Below are positions 17,238-26,635 of a stretch of DNA of 64,000 bases, in pieces (the stretch's first letter is position 1; each line of letters starts with the position of its first letter). A program made the translations under genes and the position numbers. The stretch is from contig NZ_WHZU01000010.1 of the NCBI RefSeq assembly GCF_010667655.1, forward strand, positions 45,219 to 109,218. The letters are read 5' to 3'. Origin of the DNA: Bifidobacterium saimiriisciurei. Lineage in GTDB: Bacteria; Actinomycetota; Actinomycetes; Actinomycetales; Bifidobacteriaceae. Under the pieces are notes generated by a model. It was given only the letters and a program-made list of their open reading frames with translations, searched no databases and was not told the DNA's origin.

Positions 17238-18869
17238 ATGCCGATCACCCTCAACACGTTGTTGGAACAGCGCTCGCTGAAGCTTTCCCTGGTGGTGGAG
17301 GGGGCCGCCGGAGCCATTGACACGCCAATCTCCTGGGTGCATTCCTCCGAGTCCGCCGATCCGACGCCGTACCTCGAGGGAGGCGAACTGCTGCTGCTGA
17401 CCGGACTGCTCATGCCCGAGACCGAGCCGGACGAGCGATTCCGCCGGTATGTGGCCCGCCTGGCCGACATCGGCATTCGCGGCATCGGATTCGGCGTGGG
17501 CGTCCACCATGCGGACATCCCCGAATGGCTGGTCAGGCAGTGCGAGATGAGCGACATGCCGTTGTTCTCCGTGCCGCTGGAAATCTCGTTCATCGCCATC
17601 ACCAAGGCCATCTCGCGCGGCGTCGCCGACAGCAAGCAGCAGGGGTTCGCGCGCCTGTACCGCAACCAGCAGCAGCTCATGCGCTCCGTGCACACGCTCG
17701 ACCCGGTGAGCACCATCATCTCCAGGACCGCCGAGCTCATCGGAGGCTGGGCCGCGCTGCTCAACCCCGCCGGCGCCGTCGTCGAGTCGTCTCATCGGTT
17801 CCTGCCCATCGAGATATCCGCGCTCGGCGACACCCTCACGTTCAGCACGCTCGGCGAGGCGAAGTTCGTGGCCATGCGCGGCTACGACATCGCCGTGTTC
17901 CATATAGTCTCCCCGGCCGGCCAGACGCTCGGCTATCTGGTTGCCGGATACCGCGGCGAGAAGGGCACGCTCGACCATCCTCTGGTCGCGCAGGCGGCCG
18001 CCCTGCTGTCGCTGGCGATCAGCAGCTCCGCCGATGCCAACCGTGCGTTGGGGCGCCTGCGTTCCGCCATGGTGCGCCAATGCCTGGAAGGCGGCGCGGA
18101 GATGGTGCGTCCGTACGCATCCGACCTGTGGGACGGCATGCCTGCCGAACCGCTCGCCGTGCTGCGCGTCACCGGCGAGCAGGAGGCCCTGGAGGCGGCC
18201 CAGCGCCTGTTCGAGCCTTTCAGGAAGTCGCTGGCCAAGAACATGAATCCGGCGGTGTTCGGCATGATCGAGGGCGATTTCTGGGCCGTGGTCTCGCAGT
18301 CGAATGCGGGGGAGTGGATGGCCAGCCTGCTGCGTGACTCGCGTGTGGTCATCGGCCAGTCGTCGGGATGCATCTGGCGCGATCTGCCCCGCGCCCGCCA
18401 CGAGGCGTACCAGGCGGCGTCCGAGGCCATGACCTCGGGCGAGCAGTCGCTGCGATACGGCCAGTCCGAAGGCGGAGGGTCGCTGGAGAACATGGTGGAG
18501 CCATCCAAGATGCGCGCCTTCGCCGACCTCAAGCTCGCGCCGATCTCGGCGCTTGAGTTCAACCTGTCGGTCGGTCCCCATGGCGAGAACACGCGTTCGT
18601 CGGGGAGGAAGACGTCCGCCGACGGTTCCGGTGCCGGCATGACGCTGCATGCCGTGGATGTGCTGCGCACATGGCTGCGCTGCCGGGGGCGCGCGGAGGA
18701 AGTCGCCCGCACGCTCGGTCTGCACCGTCACACCGTCACGAAATACATGGCGAGGATATCCAAGGCCCTTTCCGTCGACCTCGCCGACCCGCAGACGGTC
18801 GCCGAACTCTGGTACGCATGCCGGTTCACCCGTTTCGGCGGTACGGCCTCGGGCCGCGGCGGAAAGTAG
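17238..18869 (+). CDS. PucR-family transcriptional regulator
   Basis: This 543-residue protein has an N-terminal PucR sensory domain (about 1-130, TLNTLLEQRSLKL ... PLFSVPLEISF), a central GAF-like/GGDEF-like region, and a C-terminal PucR helix-turn-helix (about 470-530, including AEEVARTLGLHRHTVTKYMARI). Family members regulate purine, GABA or amino-acid catabolism. Here it is transcribed away from the permease-gabT-4hbD cluster with 181 bp between start codons, so it is very probably its activator. The inducer is inferred to be GABA or a derivative. Start ATG 17238 has no strong ribosome site. Confidence 0.88.
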   Translation: MPITLNTLLEQRSLKLSLVVEGAAGAIDTPISWVHSSESADPTPYLEGGELLLLTGLLMPETEPDERFRRYVARLADIGIRGIGFGVGVHHADIPEWLVRQCEMSDMPLFSVPLEISFIAITKAISRGVADSKQQGFARLYRNQQQLMRSVHTLDPVSTIISRTAELIGGWAALLNPAGAVVESSHRFLPIEISALGDTLTFSTLGEAKFVAMRGYDIAVFHIVSPAGQTLGYLVAGYRGEKGTLDHPLVAQAAALLSLAISSSADANRALGRLRSAMVRQCLEGGAEMVRPYASDLWDGMPAEPLAVLRVTGEQEALEAAQRLFEPFRKSLAKNMNPAVFGMIEGDFWAVVSQSNAGEWMASLLRDSRVVIGQSSGCIWRDLPRARHEAYQAASEAMTSGEQSLRYGQSEGGGSLENMVEPSKMRAFADLKLAPISALEFNLSVGPHGENTRSSGRKTSADGSGAGMTLHAVDVLRTWLRCRGRAEEVARTLGLHRHTVTKYMARISKALSVDLADPQTVAELWYACRFTRFGGTASGRGGK

Positions 18870-18906
18870 GGTGCGGCGGCGGCCCGGCGTCGGGCCCGTC
18901 GTCGTT

Positions 18907-18935
18907 TTGCGTTCGTCCGTCCACCCGCGTATAAT
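18907..18935 (+). promoter_or_regulatory. Sigma-70-type promoter of rpmE
   Basis: TTGCGT at 18907-18912, a 17-bp spacer, then a perfect TATAAT at 18930-18935. The start codon of rpmE lies 75 bp downstream. Confidence 0.7.
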
Positions 18936-19010
18936 CTCGAAGGTTCCGGTTCACGTTGCGCCGTAGGGGCGTGGCGACCCGGTCCTGAAATAGATCCTTA
19001 GGAGTTAACT

Positions 19011-19223
19011 ATGCAGAAGGGTATCCACCCCGAATACGTGCCGACCGAGGTTGTGTGCTCGTGCGGCAACACCTTCGTCACCCGCTCCACCGTCACCTCC
19101 GGCCATATCACGGCCGATGTGTGCGCGAAGTGCCACCCGTTCTACACCGGCAAGCAGAAGATTCTGGACACCGGCGGTCGCGTGGCCCGCTTCGAGAAGC
19201 GTTACGGCAAGAAGGCCAAGTAG
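19011..19223 (+). CDS. rpmE: 50S ribosomal protein L31, zinc-binding (C+) form
   Basis: This is a complete 70-residue L31 with the four zinc-binding cysteines as CxC (VCSCG) and CxxC ([10 protein letters not shown]). Start ATG 19011 has AGGAG. It is followed by a strong terminator (19234-19284) and then prfA, an order common in Gram-positive bacteria. Confidence 0.98.
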   Translation: MQKGIHPEYVPTEVVCSCGNTFVTRSTVTSGHITADVCAKCHPFYTGKQKILDTGGRVARFEKRYGKKAK

Positions 19224-19233
19224 CAGACGTTGC

Positions 19234-19284
19234 AACGCCAGTCCGTGCGGAAACGCTCGTTTCCGCCACGGGCTGGCGTTTTTG
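19234..19284 (+). terminator. Strong intrinsic terminator after rpmE
   Basis: A long near-perfect stem starts aacgccag (19234-19241) and ends ctggcgtt (19273-19280), with a CGGAAA/TTTCCG inner stem and a TTTTT tail. It separates rpmE from prfA. Confidence 0.88.
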
Positions 19285-19345
19285 TATGCTTGAAAAGACC
19301 TACCAAGACTTCCCGATAGACGACTTCCCTATAGAAAAGGCGATC

Positions 19346-20437
19346 ATGGCAGAAGAGTTCCCCGCGGCGAAGACCGCATTGGAGGAGTACCACCGCATCG
19401 AGCAGGAGATGAGCCAGCCCGAGGTGGCCTCCAACCCCGATAAGATGCGCAAGCTCGGCCGTCGTCACGCCGAACTGAGCGTTATCGTCTCCGCGTACCA
19501 GCGTTACGCGTCGCTGAACGACGACTATGAGGCCGCCAAGGAGATGGCCGCCGAGGACCCGGACTTCGCCGAGGAGGCCAAGCGTCTTGAAGCGGAGATT
19601 CCCGACGCCCGCGAAAAGCTGCGCACCGCGCTGATTCCGCGCGATCCCGACGATGCGCGCGACACCATCATGGAGATCAAGGCCGGCGCCGGCGGCGAGG
19701 AGGCCGCGTTGTTCGCCGGCGACCTGCTGCGCATGTACATGCGCTATGCCGAGCGTAGAGGCTGGGCGACCGAGATCCAGAGCCAGAACGGCACCGAGCT
19801 CGGCGGAGTCAAGGACGTGCAGGTGGCCATCCGCGCCAAGGGCGCCGTGGCTCCCGCCGACGGCGTATGGGCGTCGCTCAAGTACGAGGGCGGCGTGCAC
19901 CGCGTGCAGCGAGTGCCCGTCACCGAATCGCAGGGCCGCATCCAGACGTCGGCCGCCGGCGTCATCGTGTTCCCTGAGGCCGATGACGACGACGATGAGA
20001 TCCAGATCGACCAGAAGGACCTCAAGATCGACATCTTCATGAGCTCCGGCCCCGGTGGCCAGTCCGTGAACACCACGTACTCCGCCGTGCGCATGACGCA
20101 CATCCCCACCGGCATCGTGGTGAGCATGCAGGACGAGAAGTCGCAGATCCAGAACCGCGCCGCCGCGCTGCGCGTGCTCAAGAGCCGCCTGCTGGCCATG
20201 AAGCACGAGCAGGAGGCCGCCGAGGCCGCTGACATGCGTCATTCGCAGGTGCGTTCGCTCGACCGTTCCGAGCGCATCCGCACCTACAACTTCCCCGAGA
20301 ACCGCATCGTCGATCATCGCACCAACTACAAGGCGTACAACCTCGACCAGGTGCTCGACGGCGATCTGCAGGCCGTCATCGACTCCGACATCCAGGCCGA
20401 CGAGGCCGCCCGCCTCGCCGCCGCCGACAAGCAGTGA
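19346..20437 (+). CDS. prfA: Peptide chain release factor 1
   Basis: This 363-residue RF1 recognises UAA and UAG stop codons. The GGQ catalytic motif is at residues 237-239 ([11 protein letters not shown]). The stop-recognition tripeptide reads PVT (191-193), a variant of the usual PAT. The frame is open upstream, but the ATG at 19346 with AAAAGG gives the standard N-terminus; upstream sequence overlaps the rpmE terminator. It is followed by prmC, whose product methylates the GGQ glutamine. Confidence 0.97.
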   Translation: MAEEFPAAKTALEEYHRIEQEMSQPEVASNPDKMRKLGRRHAELSVIVSAYQRYASLNDDYEAAKEMAAEDPDFAEEAKRLEAEIPDAREKLRTALIPRDPDDARDTIMEIKAGAGGEEAALFAGDLLRMYMRYAERRGWATEIQSQNGTELGGVKDVQVAIRAKGAVAPADGVWASLKYEGGVHRVQRVPVTESQGRIQTSAAGVIVFPEADDDDDEIQIDQKDLKIDIFMSSGPGGQSVNTTYSAVRMTHIPTGIVVSMQDEKSQIQNRAAALRVLKSRLLAMKHEQEAAEAADMRHSQVRSLDRSERIRTYNFPENRIVDHRTNYKAYNLDQVLDGDLQAVIDSDIQADEAARLAAADKQ

Positions 20438-20488
20438 CGGAGTATGACGGATCTGGGGATAACTCTCCTCAGACCGCCTGAGATGGTC

Positions 20489-20514
20489 GGCTTCCCTCAA
20501 TATTGAGGGAAGCC
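20489..20514. terminator. Perfect 26-bp palindrome after prfA
   Basis: The sequence from ggcttccctcaat onward is its own reverse complement over 26 bp. It lies between prfA and prmC, next to a copy of a GC-rich dispersed repeat (20535-20582). It could act as a processing or termination hairpin. Confidence 0.45.
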
Positions 20515-20534
20515 TGATGGAGGAATTCGATGAC

Positions 20535-20582
20535 GGCTCTCCTCAGAAGGGGAGCCGGCTCGCGAAGCGAGACCGAGAGGAG
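20535..20582. repeat. Dispersed GC-rich palindromic repeat, copy 1
   Basis: A GGCTCTCC...GGGGAGCC hairpin is followed by CTCGCGAAGCGAG and a gaggagg end. The same plan (outer hairpin, GCGnAGC inner hairpin, GAGGGG end) recurs at 38622-38674, 46808-46851, 46857-46895 and inverted at 46931-46971. Its final AGGAGG also serves as the ribosome site of prmC. Confidence 0.6.
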
Positions 20583-20593
20583 GTGCCGCCGTC

Positions 20594-21490
20594 GTGGCTG
20601 AACGCATGGATGTCGCCGAAACGCTACGCTCCGCCGCACGCCGGCTGTCGGCGGCGGGCATCGACACACCGGCCTTCGATGCAAAGCTGCTGCTCGCGCA
20701 TGCGGCCGGCGTCCAGCCGCGCGACGTGGACAAGGCGATGCTGCTCGGTGACACCCTTCCCTTCGACGGGGACTCGTTCGACGCGATGGTCTCGCGTCGC
20801 GCCGAACGCGAGCCGTTGCAATACATCACCGGCCTCGCCCCGTTCCGCTATCTCGATATGGAAGTCGGTCCCGGGGTGTTCATCCCCAGGCCGGAGACCG
20901 AAACCTTGGTGCAGTCCGGACTTGACTGGCTCTCCGGGCATGAAATCGGCCATCCGCGCGTTGTGGATCTGTGCGCCGGCAGCGGCGCCATCGGCCTGTC
21001 CGTCGCCAGCGAGATTCCCGACAGCGAGGTGTGGGCCGTCGAGCTGAGCGAAACCACCTACGCATGGACGGAACGCAACCGTCTCCGCGTGATCGCCGAC
21101 CATCCGGGCGTGGACGGGCGGTACCATCTCACGCTTGGCGACGCCACGGCCGCCTCCACGCTGCGCGACCTCGACGGCACCATCGACCTGGTCATATCCA
21201 ATCCGCCGTACATCCCCGAAACCGACGTGCCGGAACAGCCCGAAGTCCGTGACCACGATCCCAATCTCGCTTTATACGGCGGGTCGGCGGACGGACTGCG
21301 CATCCCCGAACGCATCATCGACCGTTCGGCGGCGCTGCTGCGTGACGGCGGCGCGCTCGTCATGGAACACGACATCTCGCAGGGCGAGGCGCTGCGCGCA
21401 TACGCCGCCGCGCACGGATTCGCCGAAGCCCGCACCGGCAACGACCTCACCGGCCGACCGCGCTACCTGTTCGCGGTCTACTGCGCGTAA
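20594..21490 (+). CDS. prmC: Release factor glutamine methyltransferase
   Basis: This 298-residue SAM-dependent enzyme methylates the GGQ glutamine of release factors. It has the N-terminal helical domain, SAM-binding DLCAGSGAIGL (about 125-135) and the NPPY motif (203-206) that holds the glutamine. Translation most likely starts at GTG 20594, preceded by AGGAGG at 20577-20582; ATG 20606 is an alternative. It directly follows prfA, encoding its substrate. Confidence 0.95.
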   Translation: MAERMDVAETLRSAARRLSAAGIDTPAFDAKLLLAHAAGVQPRDVDKAMLLGDTLPFDGDSFDAMVSRRAEREPLQYITGLAPFRYLDMEVGPGVFIPRPETETLVQSGLDWLSGHEIGHPRVVDLCAGSGAIGLSVASEIPDSEVWAVELSETTYAWTERNRLRVIADHPGVDGRYHLTLGDATAASTLRDLDGTIDLVISNPPYIPETDVPEQPEVRDHDPNLALYGGSADGLRIPERIIDRSAALLRDGGALVMEHDISQGEALRAYAAAHGFAEARTGNDLTGRPRYLFAVYCA

Positions 21491-22149
21491 TCCTGATGTA
21501 CGCTGGCGTCCTTGTCGGTGATGGTCTTGATCACACGGGCCGGATTGCCGACGGCCACCGAATTCGCGGGGATGTCCTTCGTCACCACGGCTCCGGCGCC
21601 GATCACGCAGCCGTCGCCGATGGTCACGCCGCCCAGCACCGTCACATTGCCGCCGAACCAGCAGTTCGAACCGATGACGATAGGTTCGCCGTATTCATAA
21701 TCATAAAAACTGCCATCCTCACGCTGGCGCACGTTGCGGTCCTGCCATCGCAGCGGATGCATCGGCGGCAGCAGCGACACGTTCGGTCCGAACAGCACGT
21801 CGTCGCCGATCGTCACCGGTGCGCAATCCAGCACGGTGAAATTGAAGTTCGCGAACACGCGCTCGCCGATCGTCGTGTGAATGCCGTAGTCGAAGAACAC
21901 CGGCCCCATCACGTCCAGGCCCTTGCCGTGGTTCGGCAGCAATTCGTCCAATACTTCGGCGCGGGTCTTCTCGTCGTTGCGCGACAGCGCGTTGAACCTC
22001 GTGCACAGGTCGCCGGCCTTCTTGCGCAGCTCGACGAGTTCGGCATCGGACGCGTCGTACAGCTTGCCGGCGAGCATCTCCTCGCGCTCGCTGGCACGCG
22101 GCGTGCGCGGTTCAATCGGTGGGACCGTGGACTGGGCTTCTTCGCTCAT
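21478..22149 (-). CDS. maa: Maltose/galactoside O-acetyltransferase-type hexapeptide acetyltransferase
   Basis: This 223-residue protein has an N-terminal Maltose-acetyltransferase (Mac) helix region (REEMLAGKLYDASDAEL) and a left-handed beta-helix of hexapeptide repeats ending in VIGAGAVVTKDIPANSVAVGNPARV. It should transfer acetyl from acetyl-CoA to a sugar; the acceptor is unknown. Start ATG 22149 has AAGGAAG; a longer frame begins at 22215 but lacks a ribosome site. Its 3' end overlaps the 3' end of prmC by 13 bp in convergent orientation. Confidence 0.88.
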   Translation of the reverse strand: MSEEAQSTVPPIEPRTPRASEREEMLAGKLYDASDAELVELRKKAGDLCTRFNALSRNDEKTRAEVLDELLPNHGKGLDVMGPVFFDYGIHTTIGERVFANFNFTVLDCAPVTIGDDVLFGPNVSLLPPMHPLRWQDRNVRQREDGSFYDYEYGEPIVIGSNCWFGGNVTVLGGVTIGDGCVIGAGAVVTKDIPANSVAVGNPARVIKTITDKDASVHQDYAQ

Positions 22150-22297
22150 TATGCACTTCCTTGTATATGCAATATGTATGTGTGCGCTCTCATTAGAACG
22201 TTCATAACGTATCATAATTCATGAATCGACGGGTGTTCCCGCCCATCGTCGGCACGCAGTGGTGCAATGGTGAGGCTTAAAGACACGGGAGGAACAT

Positions 22298-23008
22298 ATG
22301 GCCCGAATCATGCCGATTGACGAAGAGTCATTGCGATTGGCCGCCGAGGCGATCAGTGCCGGCGAGATCATCGTGGTGCCCACCGACACGGTGTACGGCG
22401 TCGCCTGCGATCCGAGGAACCCCGATGCCGTGGCGAAGATCTTCGCCGCCAAGCATCGTCCCGCGGCCAAATCCCTGCAGGTGCTGTTCTCGTCCGTCGA
22501 CGAGCTCGCCGGCTACGCGCTCGACCTTCCCGTGCCTCTCGACAGGCTGTCCCGCCGATTCCTGCCCGGCGCGTTCTCGCCGATCTGCGTGGCGCGCGAC
22601 GAATGCCCGCTAGCGACCGTCCGCGTCGACCCGAACGCGCATCCGAGCCGTACGCAGGGCATCCGCGTACCCGATTCGTCCGATACGCTGCGCATCCTGC
22701 GTGCCACCGGGCCGCTCGCCGCGTCGAGCGCCAATCTTTCCGGCGGCGATTCGGCCCAGACCGCGCAACAGGCCGCCGATGCGCTGGGCGACTCCGTGTC
22801 GCTGTACCTTGACGGAGGTCCCACGCCGGGGCCGTTGTCGAGTACAGTGGTGGCCGCGGACATCCACGGCCGCGATGGCATCGCGATCCTGCGCGAGGGC
22901 GTCATCGACCAGAGCCGCATCCGCCAGGCGTTGCATATGACGGCCGGCCGGCGTATCGAAAACCATGACATCGACAACCATGACGAGGACGGAGGGGAAC
23001 GCGTATGA
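22298..23008 (+). CDS. tsaC: L-threonylcarbamoyladenylate synthase (Sua5/YciO/YrdC)
   Basis: This 236-residue protein of the Sua5/YrdC family makes threonylcarbamoyl-AMP for the t6A37 modification of ANN-decoding tRNAs. Recognised by the N-terminal PTDTVYGVACD motif, KHRPAAKSLQVLF and the substrate pocket SSANLSGG. It lacks a separate Sua5 C-terminal domain. AGGAGG precedes the ATG. The stop overlaps the next gene's start by 4 bp (ATGA), indicating coupled translation. Confidence 0.93.
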   Translation: MARIMPIDEESLRLAAEAISAGEIIVVPTDTVYGVACDPRNPDAVAKIFAAKHRPAAKSLQVLFSSVDELAGYALDLPVPLDRLSRRFLPGAFSPICVARDECPLATVRVDPNAHPSRTQGIRVPDSSDTLRILRATGPLAASSANLSGGDSAQTAQQAADALGDSVSLYLDGGPTPGPLSSTVVAADIHGRDGIAILREGVIDQSRIRQALHMTAGRRIENHDIDNHDEDGGERV

Positions 23009-24210
23009 GGGTCTATCTGTTCATCGCCGCCATAGCGGGCGGCGCCACGTTCCTGCTCACGCCGCTGATTCGCCATCTGGCCATCGAATTCGGCGCGGTG
23101 GGCGAGGTCCGTGCGCGCGACGTGCACACCGTGCCGACCCCGCGCATGGGCGGCGTGGGCATGATGCTCGGCTTCGTGGTCGCCATGTGCTTCGCCAGCA
23201 AGCTGTCGTTGACGCGCGGGCTGTTCCATAACACCATGCAGCCATGGGTCATCACCATAGGCGCCGTGCTCATATGCCTGCTCGGCGTATGCGACGACCG
23301 GTGGGACCTCGACTGGATGCTCAAGCTCGCCGGACAGCTCATCATCTCCGTGTTCGTGGCATGGGGCGGACTGCAGGTGGTGTCGCTGCCGTTCGGCTCC
23401 CTGGTCGCGGCCTCGCCGAGCATGTCGATGGCCATCACCGCCATCCTCATCGTGGCGTCCATCAACGCCGTGAACTTCGTAGACGGCCTTGACGGCCTCT
23501 CCTCGGGCATCGTCGCCATCGGCGGCGTCGCCTTCGCCATATATTCGTACATCATCGCGCGCAATTCGCCGAGCTACGCCTCGATGGCCACCATGATCGA
23601 CGTGGCGCTGGTCGGCATCTGCATCGGCTTCATCCTGCACAACTGGCATCCCGCCAAGCTGTTCATGGGCGATTCCGGCTCCATGCTGCTCGGCTATCTC
23701 GTCACCTGCGCCTCCATCGTGATGACCGGCCGTCTCGACCCGACCACCATCCACGCCAGCATCTACCTGCCGGTGTTCATGCCGATCCTGCTGCCGATCC
23801 TCGTGCTGTTCCTGCCGGTGCTCGACATGTGCCTCGCCATCACGCGGCGTCTTGCGAAGGGCCAGTCGCCCATGCACCCCGACCGCATGCACCTGCATCA
23901 CCGCATGCTGCGCATCGGACACACCGTGCAGGGCGCCGTGCTGATTCTGTGGGGCTGGGCCGCGCTCATATCCTTCGGGTCCATCATGGTGCTGTTCTTC
24001 CCCGTGAAGTACGTCCTCATCGGATTCGCCATCGCCACCGTGGTCTTGACATTCGCCACGCTCTACCCGTATTTTCGTAGGCGTATACCGGAGCTGCGCG
24101 CGGAGAACGCGGCGCTGGCCGCATCGCGCGACCCGGCCAGGGAGAACATGGGCCGGCCGAAACACAGCACGGATACGGTGTCTACCGGAAAGCACGGCAG
24201 GCTCCAGTGA
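23005..24210 (+). CDS. Undecaprenyl-phosphate sugar-1-phosphate transferase (WecA/TagO-like)
   Basis: This 401-residue polyprenyl-phosphate glycosyl-1-phosphate transferase has about 11 membrane segments. It carries family motifs DVHTVPTPRMGG, NFVDGLDGLSSG, the metal-binding MGDSGSM and the carbohydrate-recognition HLHHRMLRIGH. It should start a wall polysaccharide by moving GlcNAc-1-P, or a related sugar phosphate, to undecaprenyl phosphate. The start overlaps the previous stop. The C-terminal cytosolic tail (about 360-401) is hydrophilic and likely disordered. Confidence 0.9.
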   Translation: MRVYLFIAAIAGGATFLLTPLIRHLAIEFGAVGEVRARDVHTVPTPRMGGVGMMLGFVVAMCFASKLSLTRGLFHNTMQPWVITIGAVLICLLGVCDDRWDLDWMLKLAGQLIISVFVAWGGLQVVSLPFGSLVAASPSMSMAITAILIVASINAVNFVDGLDGLSSGIVAIGGVAFAIYSYIIARNSPSYASMATMIDVALVGICIGFILHNWHPAKLFMGDSGSMLLGYLVTCASIVMTGRLDPTTIHASIYLPVFMPILLPILVLFLPVLDMCLAITRRLAKGQSPMHPDRMHLHHRMLRIGHTVQGAVLILWGWAALISFGSIMVLFFPVKYVLIGFAIATVVLTFATLYPYFRRRIPELRAENAALAASRDPARENMGRPKHSTDTVSTGKHGRLQ

Positions 24211-24297
24211 CCGCAGGCCGCATACGGCGGCACGAATCATACGCACGACCAAGCATGACGGATAACTGACGGACAACGGGAAGAAAAGAGAGCGAAT

Positions 24298-24849
24298 ATG
24301 AGCGACGAAACGAACCTCACCGACAAGACCCCGCGTACGGAGACTCCGAACGACGCGACGGCCGGCGCCGAAAGCGCGAAGGGCCACGGACTGTTCCACA
24401 AGCCGCCGCGTGTGGGGGAGGAGACCGTCTGGCAGCTCATGTACCGCGCGATCTATCAGAGCCTGCTGTTCATCGGCGTCTTCGCCGTGGTCAGCGCCAT
24501 AGCCGGCTACATGTTCTCCGGCCTGCACGGCATCTGGTCGGCGGTCATGGCACTGGTCGCGGTCATCCTGTTCTGCCTGTCGAACCCGGTGCTGGTGTCG
24601 GTGCTTAGCCGACTGCATCTGCGCCCCGCCGCATATCTGACATGGTTCCTGCTCGGCTGGATGATCAAGGTCGGCATCGTCGTGGCGGTGCTGCTGGGCA
24701 TCAAGGACGCACAGTGGCTCGACCCCAAGCTGTGCGCCGTGTTCCTGCTGATCGGCGCGGCCATCGTGCTCGCCGCGGAGATCCATACGGCGGCCACGTC
24801 GCGCGTTCCGTATGTCGACCCGCCGAAGCGCGATCGTTTCGAGGACTGA
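24298..24849 (+). CDS. Small four-helix membrane protein, AtpI-like
   Basis: This 183-residue protein has a disordered hydrophilic N-terminus (about 1-45), four membrane segments (about 57-165) and a charged tail. Its arrangement and the position after a WecA/TagO-like gene recall the actinobacterial AtpI-like protein that precedes ATP synthase operons. No atp genes follow here; guaB does. The assignment to AtpI is therefore tentative. Confidence 0.55.
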   Translation: MSDETNLTDKTPRTETPNDATAGAESAKGHGLFHKPPRVGEETVWQLMYRAIYQSLLFIGVFAVVSAIAGYMFSGLHGIWSAVMALVAVILFCLSNPVLVSVLSRLHLRPAAYLTWFLLGWMIKVGIVVAVLLGIKDAQWLDPKLCAVFLLIGAAIVLAAEIHTAATSRVPYVDPPKRDRFED

Positions 24850-24856
24850 GACGTCG

Positions 24857-24879
24857 ATTTCGTGTCCGAGACACGAAAT
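24857..24879. other. 10-bp hairpin upstream of guaB
   Basis: atttcgtgtc and gacacgaaat form a perfect stem with a 3-nt loop. It lies between the AtpI-like gene and guaB and could be an attenuator or operator. No T-run follows. A TATAGAGT box near 24901 may be the guaB -10. Confidence 0.4.
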
Positions 24880-24906
24880 GGTAATGAGGTCTACGCACGC
24901 CTATAG

Positions 24907-26460
<1,554 letters not shown>

Positions 26461-26482
26461 TCATCCGTCTGATATCGGCATG

Positions 26483-26518
26483 ACAAGGGCCTCTCCCGCT
26501 TGTGGGAGAGGCCCTTGT
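26483..26518 (+). terminator. Intrinsic terminator after guaB
   Basis: Perfect 15-bp stem: acaagggcctctccc (26483-26497) with gggagaggcccttgt (26504-26518), then gtgttt. Confidence 0.88.
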
Positions 26519-26524
26519 GTGTTT

Positions 26525-26574
26525 ACGGTGTCTTTCGTTCGTTTCTCGCTGTGAAAACGAACGAAAGACACCGT
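26525..26574. repeat. 20-bp perfect inverted repeat between convergent genes
   Basis: Arms at 26525-26544 and 26555-26574 are exactly complementary over 20 bp (starting acggtgtctttcg) with a 10-nt loop. It directly follows the guaB terminator and lies 60 bp beyond the end of the arylsulfotransferase-like gene. It may end that minus-strand transcript or be a dispersed palindrome. Confidence 0.6.
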
Positions 26575-26635
26575 GGATTCCGGGTATCGGGGTTATTCGC
26601 CCGTATCTTGTATTCGTATGGGTGGTTCCACGTCG

